Origin: TMED26 sp002694075
GTDB taxonomy: Bacteria; Pseudomonadota; Alphaproteobacteria; Thalassobaculales; Thalassobaculaceae
Direction: 5' to 3'
DNA length: 58,750 bases
Assembly: GCA_036160575.1 (NCBI GenBank)
Contig: JAYYDT010000081.1
Span: 1-58,750 of the forward strand
Notes under the pieces: model-generated
What the model saw: the letters and a program-made list of their open reading frames with translations, nothing else
Database searches by the model: none
Told to the model about the DNA's origin: nothing
Translations under genes and position numbers: made by a program
Part shown: positions 33,587-43,137 of the stretch, one piece after another
How positions within the stretch are numbered: the stretch's first letter is position 1
Layout: every line of letters begins with the position of its first letter

Positions 33587-34681
33587 TCAAACTTCGGGAT
33601 TATACGTCGGGTCGTCAAGATGAGGAAAGGCGCTGAACACCGCAGGCGGCACGGTGGCCGGCGCCGGCGCCACATAATGCGGCGACAATTGATCCAGGGA
33701 TGTCACGCCGAGAAGGCCCAAGGTGATCGACAACTCGGTTTCCAGCAATTCCAGCATGCGCACCACACCGGCTTGACCGTCGGCGGCCAACGCGCAGCAC
33801 ATCATGCGGCCGAGCCCGACCAGATCGGCGCCAAGGGCGACCGCTTTGGCGATATCGCTGCCGCGCTGGACGCACCCGTCGACGATGATCTTGGCCTTGC
33901 CATCGACGGCGGCGACCACTTCCGGCAGCAGCGCCATCGAGCCTTGGCCATGGTCGATCTGCCGGCCGCCATGGTTGGAGACCCAAAGGATTTCGACCCC
34001 CATCTCCACCGCCTTGACCGCGTCGGCCGGGTGCTGAATGCCTTTCAAGGCCAGCGGCAGATCATATTTATCCTTGTAGCGTTTAACGTCGTCCCAATTG
34101 AGCTGCGCCTGCCAATCGCGGCCGGTACTGCTGGCCACCCAGGGTTTCACGAAGCGTTTGGCGATATCGCGCTCGCGCCGACTATAGAAGGCGCTGTCGA
34201 CGGTGAAGCAAAACGCGTCGTAGCCGGCGGCAATCGCCCGCTCGACAATGGCGTCGGCCCAATCGGCGTCGCCGCGTTTATAAAGCTGGAATATTTTCAG
34301 CCCGTTGCCGGCCGCCGCCACGTCCTCCAAGCTAAACGACGAAACCGAACTGATGCAGAACCCGGCGCCGAATTCGGCCGCCCCGGCATGAGCGGTCACG
34401 CCGCCGCCCTCGGCGAAGCTTTCCAACGACCCGACCGGCGCCATGGTCACCGGCAAGCGCAGGTCATGGCCAAGGAAATGAGTTCGGCAGGAGACCTCGG
34501 CGACGTCGACCAAAACACGGGGCCGAAACGCCAGCGAGTCGAGCGCCAAACGGTTCCGCATCACGGTGGTCTCGCTGTCGGTGCCGCCGCGCAGATAATC
34601 CCAGATATCCGCGTTGAGGCTGTCACGCGCCGCGTTGACGATCTCGTGCAAGCATTCAAATCGTTGGTGGTTGGCCGTCAT
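33587..34681 (-). CDS. FMN-dependent alpha-hydroxy acid oxidase/dehydrogenase (LldD family)
   Basis: A 364-residue flavoenzyme of the lactate/glycolate oxidase family, which turns 2-hydroxy acids into 2-oxo acids. The active-site histidine is His237 and the substrate-binding arginine Arg240 in VSNHGGRQID, Lys213 is in ALKGIQ, and Tyr29 is in WDYLRGG. The FMN-binding IIVDGCVQRGSDIAKAVALG and LGRMMCCALA follow. The substrate could be lactate, glycolate, mandelate or a related acid. It lies between the gamma-glutamyltransferase gene and phaA on the same strand. An L-lactate dehydrogenase name would be a guess, so no symbol is given. Confidence 0.88.
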   Translation of the reverse strand: MTANHQRFECLHEIVNAARDSLNADIWDYLRGGTDSETTVMRNRLALDSLAFRPRVLVDVAEVSCRTHFLGHDLRLPVTMAPVGSLESFAEGGGVTAHAGAAEFGAGFCISSVSSFSLEDVAAAGNGLKIFQLYKRGDADWADAIVERAIAAGYDAFCFTVDSAFYSRRERDIAKRFVKPWVASSTGRDWQAQLNWDDVKRYKDKYDLPLALKGIQHPADAVKAVEMGVEILWVSNHGGRQIDHGQGSMALLPEVVAAVDGKAKIIVDGCVQRGSDIAKAVALGADLVGLGRMMCCALAADGQAGVVRMLELLETELSITLGLLGVTSLDQLSPHYVAPAPATVPPAVFSAFPHLDDPTYNPEV

Positions 34682-34753
34682 CGCCTCTGTCCTCTCGGTC
34701 CTATTCCTCGCCTGTGCTTCGATGGCGCGTCGGCGGCTGGGCGCCGCCCGGTT

Positions 34754-36310
34754 CTAACGCGCCGCCACCCCGTTCAGCGGGCTGTCGATATGGGCCGCGC
34801 CGATCACCCCGTCACCGTCACGCATGACCGCCTGCGGGCTTGCGAAGCGGTTCGGAAAGGCGACGGTCTGGACCTCTTTGAGCGGCGCCACACCGGCCAG
34901 GGCGGCACGGGCCGCCGCCGGCAAACGGCTATCGACGGTGATATGGTCCAGCTCGCTCATATCGAAGCGGGGATGGGCCATCGCCGCCCCCAAATCCAAG
35001 CCATGGCCGGCGATCAATTGAGCGATTTGGAAAACGCAGGGCATGATCCGCCGGCCACCCGAGGCGCCGACCGCGAACCACGGTTGTTCGTCCTTCAATG
35101 CCAGCAACGGCGCCATGTTCGTCAAGGGGCGTACGCCGGCGGCCAGTGAATTGGGTTGGCCCGGGCGGGGGTCGAACCAATTGACCCCGTTGTTCATCAC
35201 CACCCCGGTGCCTGGCAATACCACCCGCGACCCGAAGCGCGACAACAAGGTGGTGGTCATCGCCACCATATTGCCGGCGCTGTCGGCGGTCGACAGATGG
35301 GTGGTACAGGCGCGGTCACCCAGGTCGCCGGCATGGCCAAGATGGGTCAGGCGATAGCGGTAGGCGGCGATCATCGCCTGCGCCCAATCGGCCATATCCT
35401 CGGGCGTTGGCGGGCCGCCATTGGGTGTGCGCGTCAAATGCGCCAAGGTATCGGCGAGGGTCGGCCCGGCGGTCATCCCCGGCGGCACGCAATAGCGAAC
35501 GCCGCCCGGCCCGGCGAGGGCCAGCGGGTCCACCTCGGCGACGGCGTAGTCGGCAAGATCGTCGGCGGCGATGGGGCTGCCGGCGGCGCTTAAATCGGCG
35601 ACCAGCGCGCGCGCCAGATCACCGTGGTAAAAATCCTCGGGCCCGGCGGTGACCAACCGGTCGAGGGTGTCGGCCAAGCCGCCCAGCGGCAGGAAGTTTG
35701 GCTCGGCGGCGATATCGACACTGTCCGGCGTGCCCTTGGCCAGCCAAATCCGACGGCTTTCGTCATAACCCGCCAACAGGCCGGCCTCGGCGGCGACGTT
35801 GAGCGTCGTCCACCAGGTCAAGCGGTGACCGCGCGCCGCCAGGGCCGCCGCCGGCCGCGCCAATTCGGCGAAAGGCCGGCTGCCGAAACGCGCGGCGGCG
35901 TGGGCGTAGCCAGCGACCGAACCCGGCACGGCGATGGACAGCGGGCCATGGACATTGCGATCCTCGCGCACCGCCGGCCAGGCGAATAAATCGACCGCCG
36001 TGCCCTCGGCCAAGGGATAAGCCGACGGATCCAGATGGCGCGACGACTTCATGGCAAAATCAATCACCCTGGCGCGGCCTTCGGCGGCGCTGTAGATGAC
36101 CATGAAACCGCCGCCGCCAAGGCCACTCATCCATGGCTCGCAGACCGCCAGGGCCAGCGCGGTGGCGACCGCCGCGTCGATGGCGTTGCCGCCATCGTCG
36201 ATAATTTGGGCGCCGATTTCGGCGGCCTCGATGTTCTGGGCGGCGACCACGCCGCGGGCGCCGCGCACCGCCGGCTTGTCGATTTGCCAGGTTTCGAATG
36301 GTGTGACCAT
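34754..36310 (-). CDS. Gamma-glutamyltransferase family protein
   Basis: A 518-residue Ntn-hydrolase that is expected to split itself into two subunits. Thr336 in ACTTHLSTADSAGN would be the new N-terminus and nucleophile of the small subunit. The large subunit has the family's GVVAAQNIEAAEIG, DGGNAIDAAVATALA and PWMSGLGGGGFMV. No signal peptide is visible, so this is likely a cytosolic branch such as those acting on gamma-glutamyl or cephalosporin-like substrates, not the periplasmic Ggt. The ATG at 36310 follows GGAGGGAGAAG. It is divergent from miaA and followed by the hydroxyacid oxidase after 72 bases. Confidence 0.88.
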   Translation of the reverse strand: MVTPFETWQIDKPAVRGARGVVAAQNIEAAEIGAQIIDDGGNAIDAAVATALALAVCEPWMSGLGGGGFMVIYSAAEGRARVIDFAMKSSRHLDPSAYPLAEGTAVDLFAWPAVREDRNVHGPLSIAVPGSVAGYAHAAARFGSRPFAELARPAAALAARGHRLTWWTTLNVAAEAGLLAGYDESRRIWLAKGTPDSVDIAAEPNFLPLGGLADTLDRLVTAGPEDFYHGDLARALVADLSAAGSPIAADDLADYAVAEVDPLALAGPGGVRYCVPPGMTAGPTLADTLAHLTRTPNGGPPTPEDMADWAQAMIAAYRYRLTHLGHAGDLGDRACTTHLSTADSAGNMVAMTTTLLSRFGSRVVLPGTGVVMNNGVNWFDPRPGQPNSLAAGVRPLTNMAPLLALKDEQPWFAVGASGGRRIMPCVFQIAQLIAGHGLDLGAAMAHPRFDMSELDHITVDSRLPAAARAALAGVAPLKEVQTVAFPNRFASPQAVMRDGDGVIGAAHIDSPLNGVAAR

Positions 36311-36423
36311 GCTGTGACTTCTCCCTCCGCCGGCATCGCGCCGCCGCCGCGTAATCATCGGGCGCCGCACAGGCCGCCGTCAATATGATAGACTAACGCA
36401 CGTTTTCGCGCCGGTATCGATCC

Positions 36424-37374
36424 ATGACCGAACCCACCTATCCGCCCGTCGTCGCCATTCTGGGCCCGACGGCGAGCGGCAAATCGGCCCTCGCCCTTGA
36501 CCTGGCAACGCGCCTCGATGGCGTCATCATCAACGTCGACTCCATGCAGGTGTACCGCGATCTGCGGATTTTGACGGCGCGCCCGGACGATGACGACCTG
36601 GCCCGCGCGCCGCATCGCCTCTATGGCTTTCAGGCCGCCGACACGCCCTGTTCGGCGGCCGATTGGCGGACCCGCGCCTTGGTCGAAATCGCCGCCGCCG
36701 GCGCCGCCGGTCAGGTGCCGATCCTATGCGGCGGCAGCGGGCTTTATTTCAAAGCCCTGACCGAGGGGCTGGCGCCAATCCCGGATATTTCGCCGGCGCT
36801 CAGAGCCCGCCTGAGGGCGCGCCTGGCCGACATCGGCGGCGCCGCCTTTCGCCGCGAATTGGCGACCCGCGACCCGGCCGGCGCGGCGCGCTTGCACGAC
36901 GGCGACAGCCAGCGCCTGATCCGGGCGATGGAAGTCGTCGAGGGCACCGGCCGAACGCTCGCCGCCTGGCACCGGCAAGCCAGCCCGCCCGCCCCGCTAA
37001 GCTGTCTCACCTTCGTTTTAGCGCCGCCGCGGCCAGCGCTTTATGCCCGTTGCGACGCCCGGTTTGAGACAATGGTGGCGGCCGGCGCGGTGGCCGAGGC
37101 ACGGCGCCTAAAGGCCCTTGGCCTGTCCCGGGACCTGCCCGCCATGAAAGCGGTTGGCGTTCGTCAACTTATTGATTATATTGATGAAAAATGTAATCTT
37201 AACGATGCCATCGCGGGCGCGCAGCAGGAAACTCGGCGCTATGCCAAGCGGCAAACCACTTGGTTCAAGCACCAAATCGAACAATTTCACCCCCTGCCAC
37301 AGCAATATTCGGAAAAATTAGTCGACGAAATCTTTCCAAAAATTCGGGAGTTTCTGTTGACCACGGATGCCTGA
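36424..37374 (+). CDS. miaA: tRNA dimethylallyltransferase
   Basis: A 316-residue enzyme that adds a dimethylallyl group to A37 of tRNAs reading UNN codons. The P-loop is GPTASGKS at 14-21, followed by IINVDSMQVYRDL and the LTARPDDDDLARAPH and GGSGLYFKALTEGL motifs. Toward the C-terminus are MKAVGVRQL and the RRYAKRQTTWFKHQ motif. The C-terminal region from about residue 240 is less GC-rich than the rest, without a frame break. It is followed by ilvB after 80 bases; that gap has a small GC-rich hairpin but no leader peptide that I could see. Confidence 0.95.
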   Translation: MTEPTYPPVVAILGPTASGKSALALDLATRLDGVIINVDSMQVYRDLRILTARPDDDDLARAPHRLYGFQAADTPCSAADWRTRALVEIAAAGAAGQVPILCGGSGLYFKALTEGLAPIPDISPALRARLRARLADIGGAAFRRELATRDPAGAARLHDGDSQRLIRAMEVVEGTGRTLAAWHRQASPPAPLSCLTFVLAPPRPALYARCDARFETMVAAGAVAEARRLKALGLSRDLPAMKAVGVRQLIDYIDEKCNLNDAIAGAQQETRRYAKRQTTWFKHQIEQFHPLPQQYSEKLVDEIFPKIREFLLTTDA

Positions 37375-37454
37375 GCCTTTAGGTTCCCGGCTTCACGCGC
37401 GGCCGGGTTGGACCGCGCGGCTATGGCTTTGAGCCTGACCCAGGGACCTACGCG

Positions 37455-39278
37455 ATGAGCACGACCACGACCCGCGCGCCTGACGGCGCCACCGCCGAGA
37501 CCGCGGCCACCGACGCCGCCACCGCCCCGACCATGAGCGGGGCGGCGATTATTCTGCAATCTCTGGAGGATCTCGGCGTCGAGGTCATCTTTGGCTATCC
37601 CGGCGGGGCCGTCCTGCCGCTTTATGACGAGTTGTTTCGGCGCAACGCCATCCGCCACGTCCTGGTCCGCCACGAGCAAGCCGCCGTGCACGCCGCCGAA
37701 GGTTATGCCCGCTCGACCGGCAAGACCGGCTGCGTGCTGGTCACCTCGGGACCCGGCGCGACCAACGCGGTCACCGGCCTGACCGACGCTTTGATGGACA
37801 GCATCCCCGTGGTCTGCCTGACCGGCCAGGTGCCGACCCATTTGATCGGCAACGACGCCTTCCAGGAAGCCGACACCACCGGCATCACCCGGCCGGCGAC
37901 CAAACATAACTACCTGGTCAAGGACATCGACAGCCTGGCCGGTGTCATGCACGAGGCGTTTTACGTCGCCGCCCATGGCCGCCCGGGGCCGGTGGTGGTC
38001 GACTTGCCGAAAGACATTTTGATGGCCGAGGGGCCCTATGCGCCGCCCAGCGAGATCGCCCATCGCAGCTACCGTCCCCAAGTCAAAGGTAAGCCCGACG
38101 CGGTCGAACAAGCGGTGGATTTGATCGCCGCTGGCAAGCGACCGATCTTTTACGGCGGCGGCGGGTTGATTAACGCCGGCCCGGAAGCCAGCGATCTGTT
38201 CCGCGAGTTCGTCAAGGAAACCGGCTATCCCTGCACGCTGACGCTGATGGGCCTGGGGGCCTATCCGTCGTCTGACCCACAGTTTTTGGGCATGCTCGGC
38301 ATGCACGGCACCTATGAAGCCAACCTGGCCATGCATGGTTGTGACGTGATGATCAACATCGGCGCCCGTTTCGATGACCGGGTGACCGGCCTGCTGAGCG
38401 CGTTCTCGCCCGGCTCGAAAAAAATTCACGTCGATATCGACCCGTCCTCGATCAACAAGAACGTGTCGGTCGATGTGCCGGTGGTCGGCGATGCGGCGAC
38501 GGTGCTGGCCCAGATGCTGGAAGTTTGGCGTCGTAAGAAATACAGCGCCGACAAACCGGCCCTGGAGGCCTGGTGGCGGCAAATCAACCTGTGGCGTCAA
38601 CGCGATTGTTTGGGTTTCCGCCAAACCGGCGATGTCATCCGGCCGCAACACGCGATCCGCCGCCTGTTTGAAAAAACCGCCGAGCGCGAGTGCTTTATCA
38701 GCACCGAAGTCGGCCAGCATCAAATGTGGGCGGCGCAGTATTATGGTTTCGACAAACCAAACCGCTGGCTGACCTCGGGTGGTCTTGGCACCATGGGCTA
38801 CGGCTTGCCGGCCGCGGTCGGCGCCCAAGTCGCCCATCCCGACGCTTTGGTGATCGATATCGCCGGCGAAGCCTCGATCCTGATGAACATTCAGGAACTG
38901 TCGACCATCGCGCAATATCGTCTGCCGGTGAAAGCTTACATCATCAACAATCAGTGGATGGGCATGGTCCGCCAGTGGCAGGAATTGAACCACGGCAGCC
39001 GTTATTCGGAGAGCTACACCGAGGCGCTCCCCGATTTCGTCGCCTTGGCCCAGTCGTTCGGCGCCCATGGCCTGCGCGTCAGCCATCCCGACCATTTGGA
39101 TGACGCCATCGATGAGATGATCGATCATCCGGGCGCGGTGCTGGTTGATGTCTGCGTGACCCGCGACGAAAATTGTTTCCCCATGATCCCGTCGGGCCAG
39201 CCGCATAACGAAATGCTGCTTGGCCCGGAGGATCAAGCCGGCAGCACCACCTCGAGCGAAGGCTTGGCCTTGGTCTAG
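37455..39278 (+). CDS. ilvB: Acetolactate synthase, large (catalytic) subunit
   Basis: A 607-residue thiamine-diphosphate enzyme that makes acetolactate and acetohydroxybutyrate, the first common step of valine, leucine and isoleucine synthesis. Family marks are FGYPGGAVLPLYDELF, RHEQAAVHAAEGYARSTGK with the catalytic glutamate, SGPGATNAVTGL, and the ThDP region DIAGEASILMNIQEL with NNQWMGMVRQWQ. The first 35 residues are a low-complexity Thr/Ala stretch. The ThDP motif reads GEA where many enzymes have GDG or GDA, a variant also seen in other alphaproteobacteria. It is followed closely by ilvN and then ilvC. Confidence 0.95.
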   Translation: MSTTTTRAPDGATAETAATDAATAPTMSGAAIILQSLEDLGVEVIFGYPGGAVLPLYDELFRRNAIRHVLVRHEQAAVHAAEGYARSTGKTGCVLVTSGPGATNAVTGLTDALMDSIPVVCLTGQVPTHLIGNDAFQEADTTGITRPATKHNYLVKDIDSLAGVMHEAFYVAAHGRPGPVVVDLPKDILMAEGPYAPPSEIAHRSYRPQVKGKPDAVEQAVDLIAAGKRPIFYGGGGLINAGPEASDLFREFVKETGYPCTLTLMGLGAYPSSDPQFLGMLGMHGTYEANLAMHGCDVMINIGARFDDRVTGLLSAFSPGSKKIHVDIDPSSINKNVSVDVPVVGDAATVLAQMLEVWRRKKYSADKPALEAWWRQINLWRQRDCLGFRQTGDVIRPQHAIRRLFEKTAERECFISTEVGQHQMWAAQYYGFDKPNRWLTSGGLGTMGYGLPAAVGAQVAHPDALVIDIAGEASILMNIQELSTIAQYRLPVKAYIINNQWMGMVRQWQELNHGSRYSESYTEALPDFVALAQSFGAHGLRVSHPDHLDDAIDEMIDHPGAVLVDVCVTRDENCFPMIPSGQPHNEMLLGPEDQAGSTTSSEGLALV

Positions 39279-39328
39279 CCCGCGCCCACCGCCTTGGCGC
39301 CGTGACGGCGGCGCCGGAGAGTGATCCT

Positions 39329-39901
39329 GTGACGGACGACATTCCCATGATCGAACAACACACCATTGCCGTTTTGGTGGCCAATGAGCCCGGCGTTTTG
39401 GCGCGGGTGATCGGCCTCTTCGCCGGCCGCGGCTATAATATCGCCAGCCTGACGGTGTCCGAGGTCGACGACCAAAACAAGCTGTCGCGAATCACCATCG
39501 TGACCAGCGGAACACCCATGGTGATTGAGCAGATCAAAGCCCAATTGGATCGCCTGGTGCCAGTTCATGAGGTCCATGACTTGACCATCGAAGGCCACCA
39601 TTTGGAGCGCGAATTGGCGCTGGTGAAAGTGGTCAACTCAGGCGACGATCGGATCGAGGCCCTCCGCATCGCCGACACGTTCCGGGCGCGCGCGCTCGAC
39701 AGCACCTTGGAGAGCTTTGTTTTCGAACTGACCGGCGACACGCCGAAAATCGACGCCTTCATCAATTTGATGTTGGCCCTCGGCCGGGTCGAGGTGTCGC
39801 GCACCGGGGTCGCGGCCATCGCCCGCGGCGCGGACGTCGACATGGAGGTGACCGCCATCACCCCAACCAAACGCAGCCAACCGCGCGTCGTGCCGTCCTG
39901 A
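39329..39901 (+). CDS. ilvN: Acetolactate synthase, small (regulatory) subunit
   Basis: A 190-residue regulatory subunit (also called IlvH) that gives valine feedback inhibition. The N-terminal ACT domain is HTIAVLVANEPGVLARVIGLFAGRGYN, quoted here in two overlapping parts HTIAVLVANEPGVLA and RVIGLFAGRGYNI. ERELALVKV follows, and the C-terminal domain includes ESFVFELTGDTPKIDAFI. The GTG at 39329 is chosen because GGAGAG lies seven bases ahead. A GTG at 39302 and an ATG at 39347 are alternatives. It follows ilvB by 50 bases and precedes ilvC by 58. Confidence 0.92.
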   Translation: MTDDIPMIEQHTIAVLVANEPGVLARVIGLFAGRGYNIASLTVSEVDDQNKLSRITIVTSGTPMVIEQIKAQLDRLVPVHEVHDLTIEGHHLERELALVKVVNSGDDRIEALRIADTFRARALDSTLESFVFELTGDTPKIDAFINLMLALGRVEVSRTGVAAIARGADVDMEVTAITPTKRSQPRVVPS

Positions 39902-39959
39902 CAAGGCCGCGCGCCGCCTGACATTCGCCCCATCGCAACAGTTAAAGGGAAACGCCACC

Positions 39960-40979
39960 ATGAGGGTTTATTACGATCGCGACGCCGACGTGAACCTGAT
40001 CAAGACCAAAAAAGTCGTGATCGTCGGTTACGGCAGCCAGGGCCACGCCCACGCCAATAACTTGAAAGACAGCGGCGTCGCCGACGTCGCCGTGGCACTG
40101 CGTGCCGATAGCTCCAGCCGGGCCAAAGCCGAAGCCGCCGGCTTGAAGGTGATGACCGTCTCGGAAGCCGCCGCCTGGGGCGACGTGCTGATGATGTTGA
40201 CGCCCGACGAGTTGCAGGCCGATATCTATACCGACGAAATCGCGCCGAATATCCGCGAAGGGGCGGCGATCGCTTTCGCCCATGGCCTGAACGTCCATTT
40301 CAACCTAATCGAAGCGCGCAAGGACATCGATGTGTTCATGGTCGCGCCGAAGGGGCCCGGCCACACCGTGCGCTCGGAATATCTGCGCGGCGCCGGGGTG
40401 CCGTGCTTGATCGCCGTCGAGCAAGACGCGTCGGGTAACGCCCAGGAAATCGGCCTGTCCTACGCTTCGGCCATCGGCGGCGGCCGCGCCGGCGTGATTG
40501 AAACCACCTTCAAGGAAGAATGCGAAACCGACCTGTTCGGTGAGCAGGTGGTGCTCTGTGGCGGTCTTTGCGAGCTCATCAAAGCGGGCTACGAGACCCT
40601 GGTCGAGGCCGGTTACGCGCCGGAGATGGCCTATTTTGAGTGCTTGCACGAAGTCAAGCTGATCGTCGACCTGATTTACGAGGGCGGCATCGCCAACATG
40701 AACTACTCAATCTCCAACACCGCGGAATATGGCGAATACGTCACCGGCCCGCGGATCGTCACCGACGAGACCAAAGCCGAGATGAAGCGGGTGCTGGCCG
40801 ACATTCAGGGCGGTAAGTTCTCGCGCGAGTGGATGCTGGAGAACAAGGTCAACCAAACCAGCTTCAAGGCCATGCGCCGGCGGGCGGCGGGCCATGAAAT
40901 CGAAGTCGTCGGCGAAAAGCTGCGCGCCATGATGCCGTGGATTCAGGCCAACGCCCTGGTCGACAAATCGAAAAACTAA
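39960..40979 (+). CDS. ilvC: Ketol-acid reductoisomerase (class I)
   Basis: A 339-residue class I enzyme that isomerises and reduces acetolactate to dihydroxyisovalerate, normally with NADPH and magnesium. The nucleotide-binding motif is VVIVGYGSQGHAHANNLKDS, and the metal-binding region includes DLFGEQVVLCGGL and YECLHEVKLIVDL in variant form (YFECLHEVKLIVDLIYEGG). The MVAPKGPGHTVRSEY stretch is characteristic. The ribosome site is AAAGGGA. It ends the ilvBNC operon with a hairpin after the stop. Confidence 0.96.
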   Translation: MRVYYDRDADVNLIKTKKVVIVGYGSQGHAHANNLKDSGVADVAVALRADSSSRAKAEAAGLKVMTVSEAAAWGDVLMMLTPDELQADIYTDEIAPNIREGAAIAFAHGLNVHFNLIEARKDIDVFMVAPKGPGHTVRSEYLRGAGVPCLIAVEQDASGNAQEIGLSYASAIGGGRAGVIETTFKEECETDLFGEQVVLCGGLCELIKAGYETLVEAGYAPEMAYFECLHEVKLIVDLIYEGGIANMNYSISNTAEYGEYVTGPRIVTDETKAEMKRVLADIQGGKFSREWMLENKVNQTSFKAMRRRAAGHEIEVVGEKLRAMMPWIQANALVDKSKN

Positions 40980-40985
40980 GGAGCC

Positions 40986-41020
40986 GGGCCGGCGTAGCGA
41001 AACGCGCCGCCGGCCCGCTT
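40986..41020 (+). terminator. Probable terminator after ilvC
   Basis: GGGCCGGCG (40986-40994) and CGCCGGCCC (41008-41016) pair perfectly over 9 bases, followed by GCTTTAATTA. The stem is strong, but the T-run is short and broken, so termination may be partial. Confidence 0.65.
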
Positions 41021-41116
41021 TAATTACAAATACCGCGCCCACGCAATCTTTGCTAAATTAGTTACCGTCGTCACCGTTTTGGATCGGCGGCGCACGGAAT
41101 TGAGGCATAAGTCGCC

Positions 41117-42160
41117 ATGGTTTTCGCAAATCTTCTCGGAATGCTCTCCGCCGACATGGCGATCGATCTGGGCACCGCCAACACCTTGGTCTATGTCAAG
41201 GGTCGCGGGGTCGTCCTGAACGAGCCCTCGGTGGTCGCCATCGCCACCGTGCGCGGTAAAAAGCAGGTGCTCGCCGTCGGCGACGAGGCGAAAATGATGT
41301 TGGGCCGGACGCCCGGCAATATTCAGGCGATCCGCCCCCTCCGCGATGGCGTCATCGCCGATTTCGAAGTCGCCGAAGAAATGATCAAACATTTCATTCG
41401 TAAGGTCCACAACCGGCGCAGTTTCGCCTCGCCGCAGGTGATTGTCTGCGTGCCATCCGGGTCGACCGCGGTCGAGCGCCGGGCGATTCAAGAATCCGCC
41501 GAGAGCGCCGGCGCCCGCCGGGTGTTTTTAATTGAGGAACCGATGGCCGCGGCCATCGGCGCCAGCCTGCCCGTGACCGAACCGTCGGGCTCGATGGTCG
41601 TCGACATTGGCGGCGGCACCACCGAGGTGGCGGTGCTGTCGTTGGGCGGCATCGTCTATTCGCGGTCGGTGCGCGTCGGCGGCGACAAAATGGATGAAGC
41701 GATCATCGGCTATATCCGCCGTAATCATAACCTGCTGGTTGGTGAAGGCAGCGCCGAACGCATCAAAAAGGAAATCGGCTCCGCCTTCCCGCCCGAGGAT
41801 GGCGTCGGCCTGTCGCTGGAAATCAAAGGCCGCGATCTGATGAATGGCGTGCCCAAGGAACTGGTCATCGACCAGGCGCAAATCGCCGATAGCTTGGCCG
41901 AACCGGTCAGTCAAATCGTCGAGGCGGTTAAGGTGGCGCTCGAACAAACACCGCCGGAATTGGCCGCCGACATTGTCGATAAAGGCATTGTGTTGACTGG
42001 CGGCGGCGCGCTTTTGGGCAATCTTGACTTTGTGCTGCGCCATTCCACCGGCCTGCCCGTCTCCATCGCCGATGACGCCTTGTCGTGTGTCGCTCTTGGC
42101 ACCGGCCGGTGTCTGGAGGAAATGAAGGTTCTCAGAAATGTGTTGATCGGCGCCTATTGA
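41117..42160 (+). CDS. mreB: Rod-shape actin homologue MreB
   Basis: A 347-residue bacterial actin that forms membrane-bound filaments and guides side-wall peptidoglycan synthesis. Nucleotide-binding parts are MAIDLGTANTLVYVKGRGVV near the start, VIVCVPSGST, IEEPMAAAIGA and VVDIGGGTTEVAVLSLGG. The N-terminus MVFANLLGMLSADMAI is a likely membrane-binding amphipathic helix. The end is GLPVSIADDALSCVALGTG. It leads mreB-mreC-mreD-mrdA-rodA, the elongasome cluster. The upstream gap 41020-41116 probably holds a promoter, but none could be fixed. Confidence 0.97.
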   Translation: MVFANLLGMLSADMAIDLGTANTLVYVKGRGVVLNEPSVVAIATVRGKKQVLAVGDEAKMMLGRTPGNIQAIRPLRDGVIADFEVAEEMIKHFIRKVHNRRSFASPQVIVCVPSGSTAVERRAIQESAESAGARRVFLIEEPMAAAIGASLPVTEPSGSMVVDIGGGTTEVAVLSLGGIVYSRSVRVGGDKMDEAIIGYIRRNHNLLVGEGSAERIKKEIGSAFPPEDGVGLSLEIKGRDLMNGVPKELVIDQAQIADSLAEPVSQIVEAVKVALEQTPPELAADIVDKGIVLTGGGALLGNLDFVLRHSTGLPVSIADDALSCVALGTGRCLEEMKVLRNVLIGAY

Positions 42161-42192
42161 CGGCCGATCAGTCAAGGGAGTGAGCACCAAGC

Positions 42193-43137
42193 ATGTCGCA
42201 GCGTCGCCAGGTCTCATTCAACGGCATGGTCCGGCCGCTGGGAGGATTGTGGCACCGATTCGCCTTTGTTCTGCTCATTCTCGCCGCTTTCACCATCATG
42301 TTGGTCGGCAAGGCGGATATCGTCATCGTTAACCGCCTGAAGGGCGAAATCGCCGACGCTGTCACGCCGATCCTCGACGTCGTCTCGCGGCCGACCCAGG
42401 CCCTCGCCGAATTGATCGACCAAACCCGCCAATGGCGCGACCTTCAGGCCCAAAACGCGCGTCTGCGCGAAGAAAACAAGCGGCTCCGCCGGTGGCAGGG
42501 CGCGGCGCTTGAATTGGAAGCGGAAAACCGCGCCCTACGCGCGCTCAGCACCTTTCGGCCCGGGCCACGCGCCAGTTTCGTCACCAGCCGCGTGATCGCC
42601 GACGGCGGCGGCCCCTTTGTGCATAGTTTGATGATCAACGCCGGCAGCCGGGCCGGGGTGCGCAAAGGAATGGCGGCGGTCGCCAGCGGCGGCCTGGCCG
42701 GCACCGTGGTATCGGTGGGCAACCGCCATGCCCGCGTGTTGCTGGCCACCGACCTGAATTCGCAAATCCCCGCGCTGGTCGAACATTCGCGTCTGCCGAC
42801 CGTGGTCGCCGGCAATAACAGCCGGCGCCTGGAGCTGCGCTACCTACCGCAAAACGCGGCGGTGCGGCCGGGCGACCGCGTTATCACCTCCGGCCATGGC
42901 GGCATGCTGCCGCCGGGCCTGGCCATCGGCACCGTCAGCTCGGTCAACGAAAGAGGCGTGTGGCTGACCCCGGCGGTCGATTGGGACACCTTGGAATACT
43001 TGCGCGTGCTCGACTACAAACTGGATGGCGTCGTGAACGACGGCACCGAGAAAGATCCGGTTTACGCCGTCCATCCGCCCGAGACGGCGCCGTCCTCTTG
43101 GCTGCCAGATGTGTTGGTCGATAGGCCCTCGCAATGA
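42193..43137 (+). CDS. mreC: Rod-shape protein MreC
   Basis: A 314-residue bitopic inner-membrane protein. The membrane segment is WHRFAFVLLILAAFTIMLVG at about residues 20-39. A periplasmic coiled coil follows (QTRQWRDLQAQNARLREENK then RLRRW) and then the two beta-barrel domains that contact PBP2. GGLAGTVVSVGNRHARVLL and GDRVITSGHGGMLPPGLAIG are family signatures. The ribosome site is AAGGGAG. It overlaps mreD by four bases (ATGA). Confidence 0.94.
   Translation: MSQRRQVSFNGMVRPLGGLWHRFAFVLLILAAFTIMLVGKADIVIVNRLKGEIADAVTPILDVVSRPTQALAELIDQTRQWRDLQAQNARLREENKRLRRWQGAALELEAENRALRALSTFRPGPRASFVTSRVIADGGGPFVHSLMINAGSRAGVRKGMAAVASGGLAGTVVSVGNRHARVLLATDLNSQIPALVEHSRLPTVVAGNNSRRLELRYLPQNAAVRPGDRVITSGHGGMLPPGLAIGTVSSVNERGVWLTPAVDWDTLEYLRVLDYKLDGVVNDGTEKDPVYAVHPPETAPSSWLPDVLVDRPSQ

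Noticed and set aside
32127..35149. Long plus-strand frames opposite phaB, phaA and the hydroxyacid oxidase gene
   Set aside because: They are shadows of real genes that have full sets of catalytic residues on the minus strand.
37375..37454. Attenuator leader peptide before ilvB
   Set aside because: No short frame rich in Leu, Val or Ile codons, and no terminator with a T-run.
37287..39236. A 649-codon open frame on the minus strand opposite ilvB
   Set aside because: Antisense shadow of ilvB with low-complexity composition and no motif.
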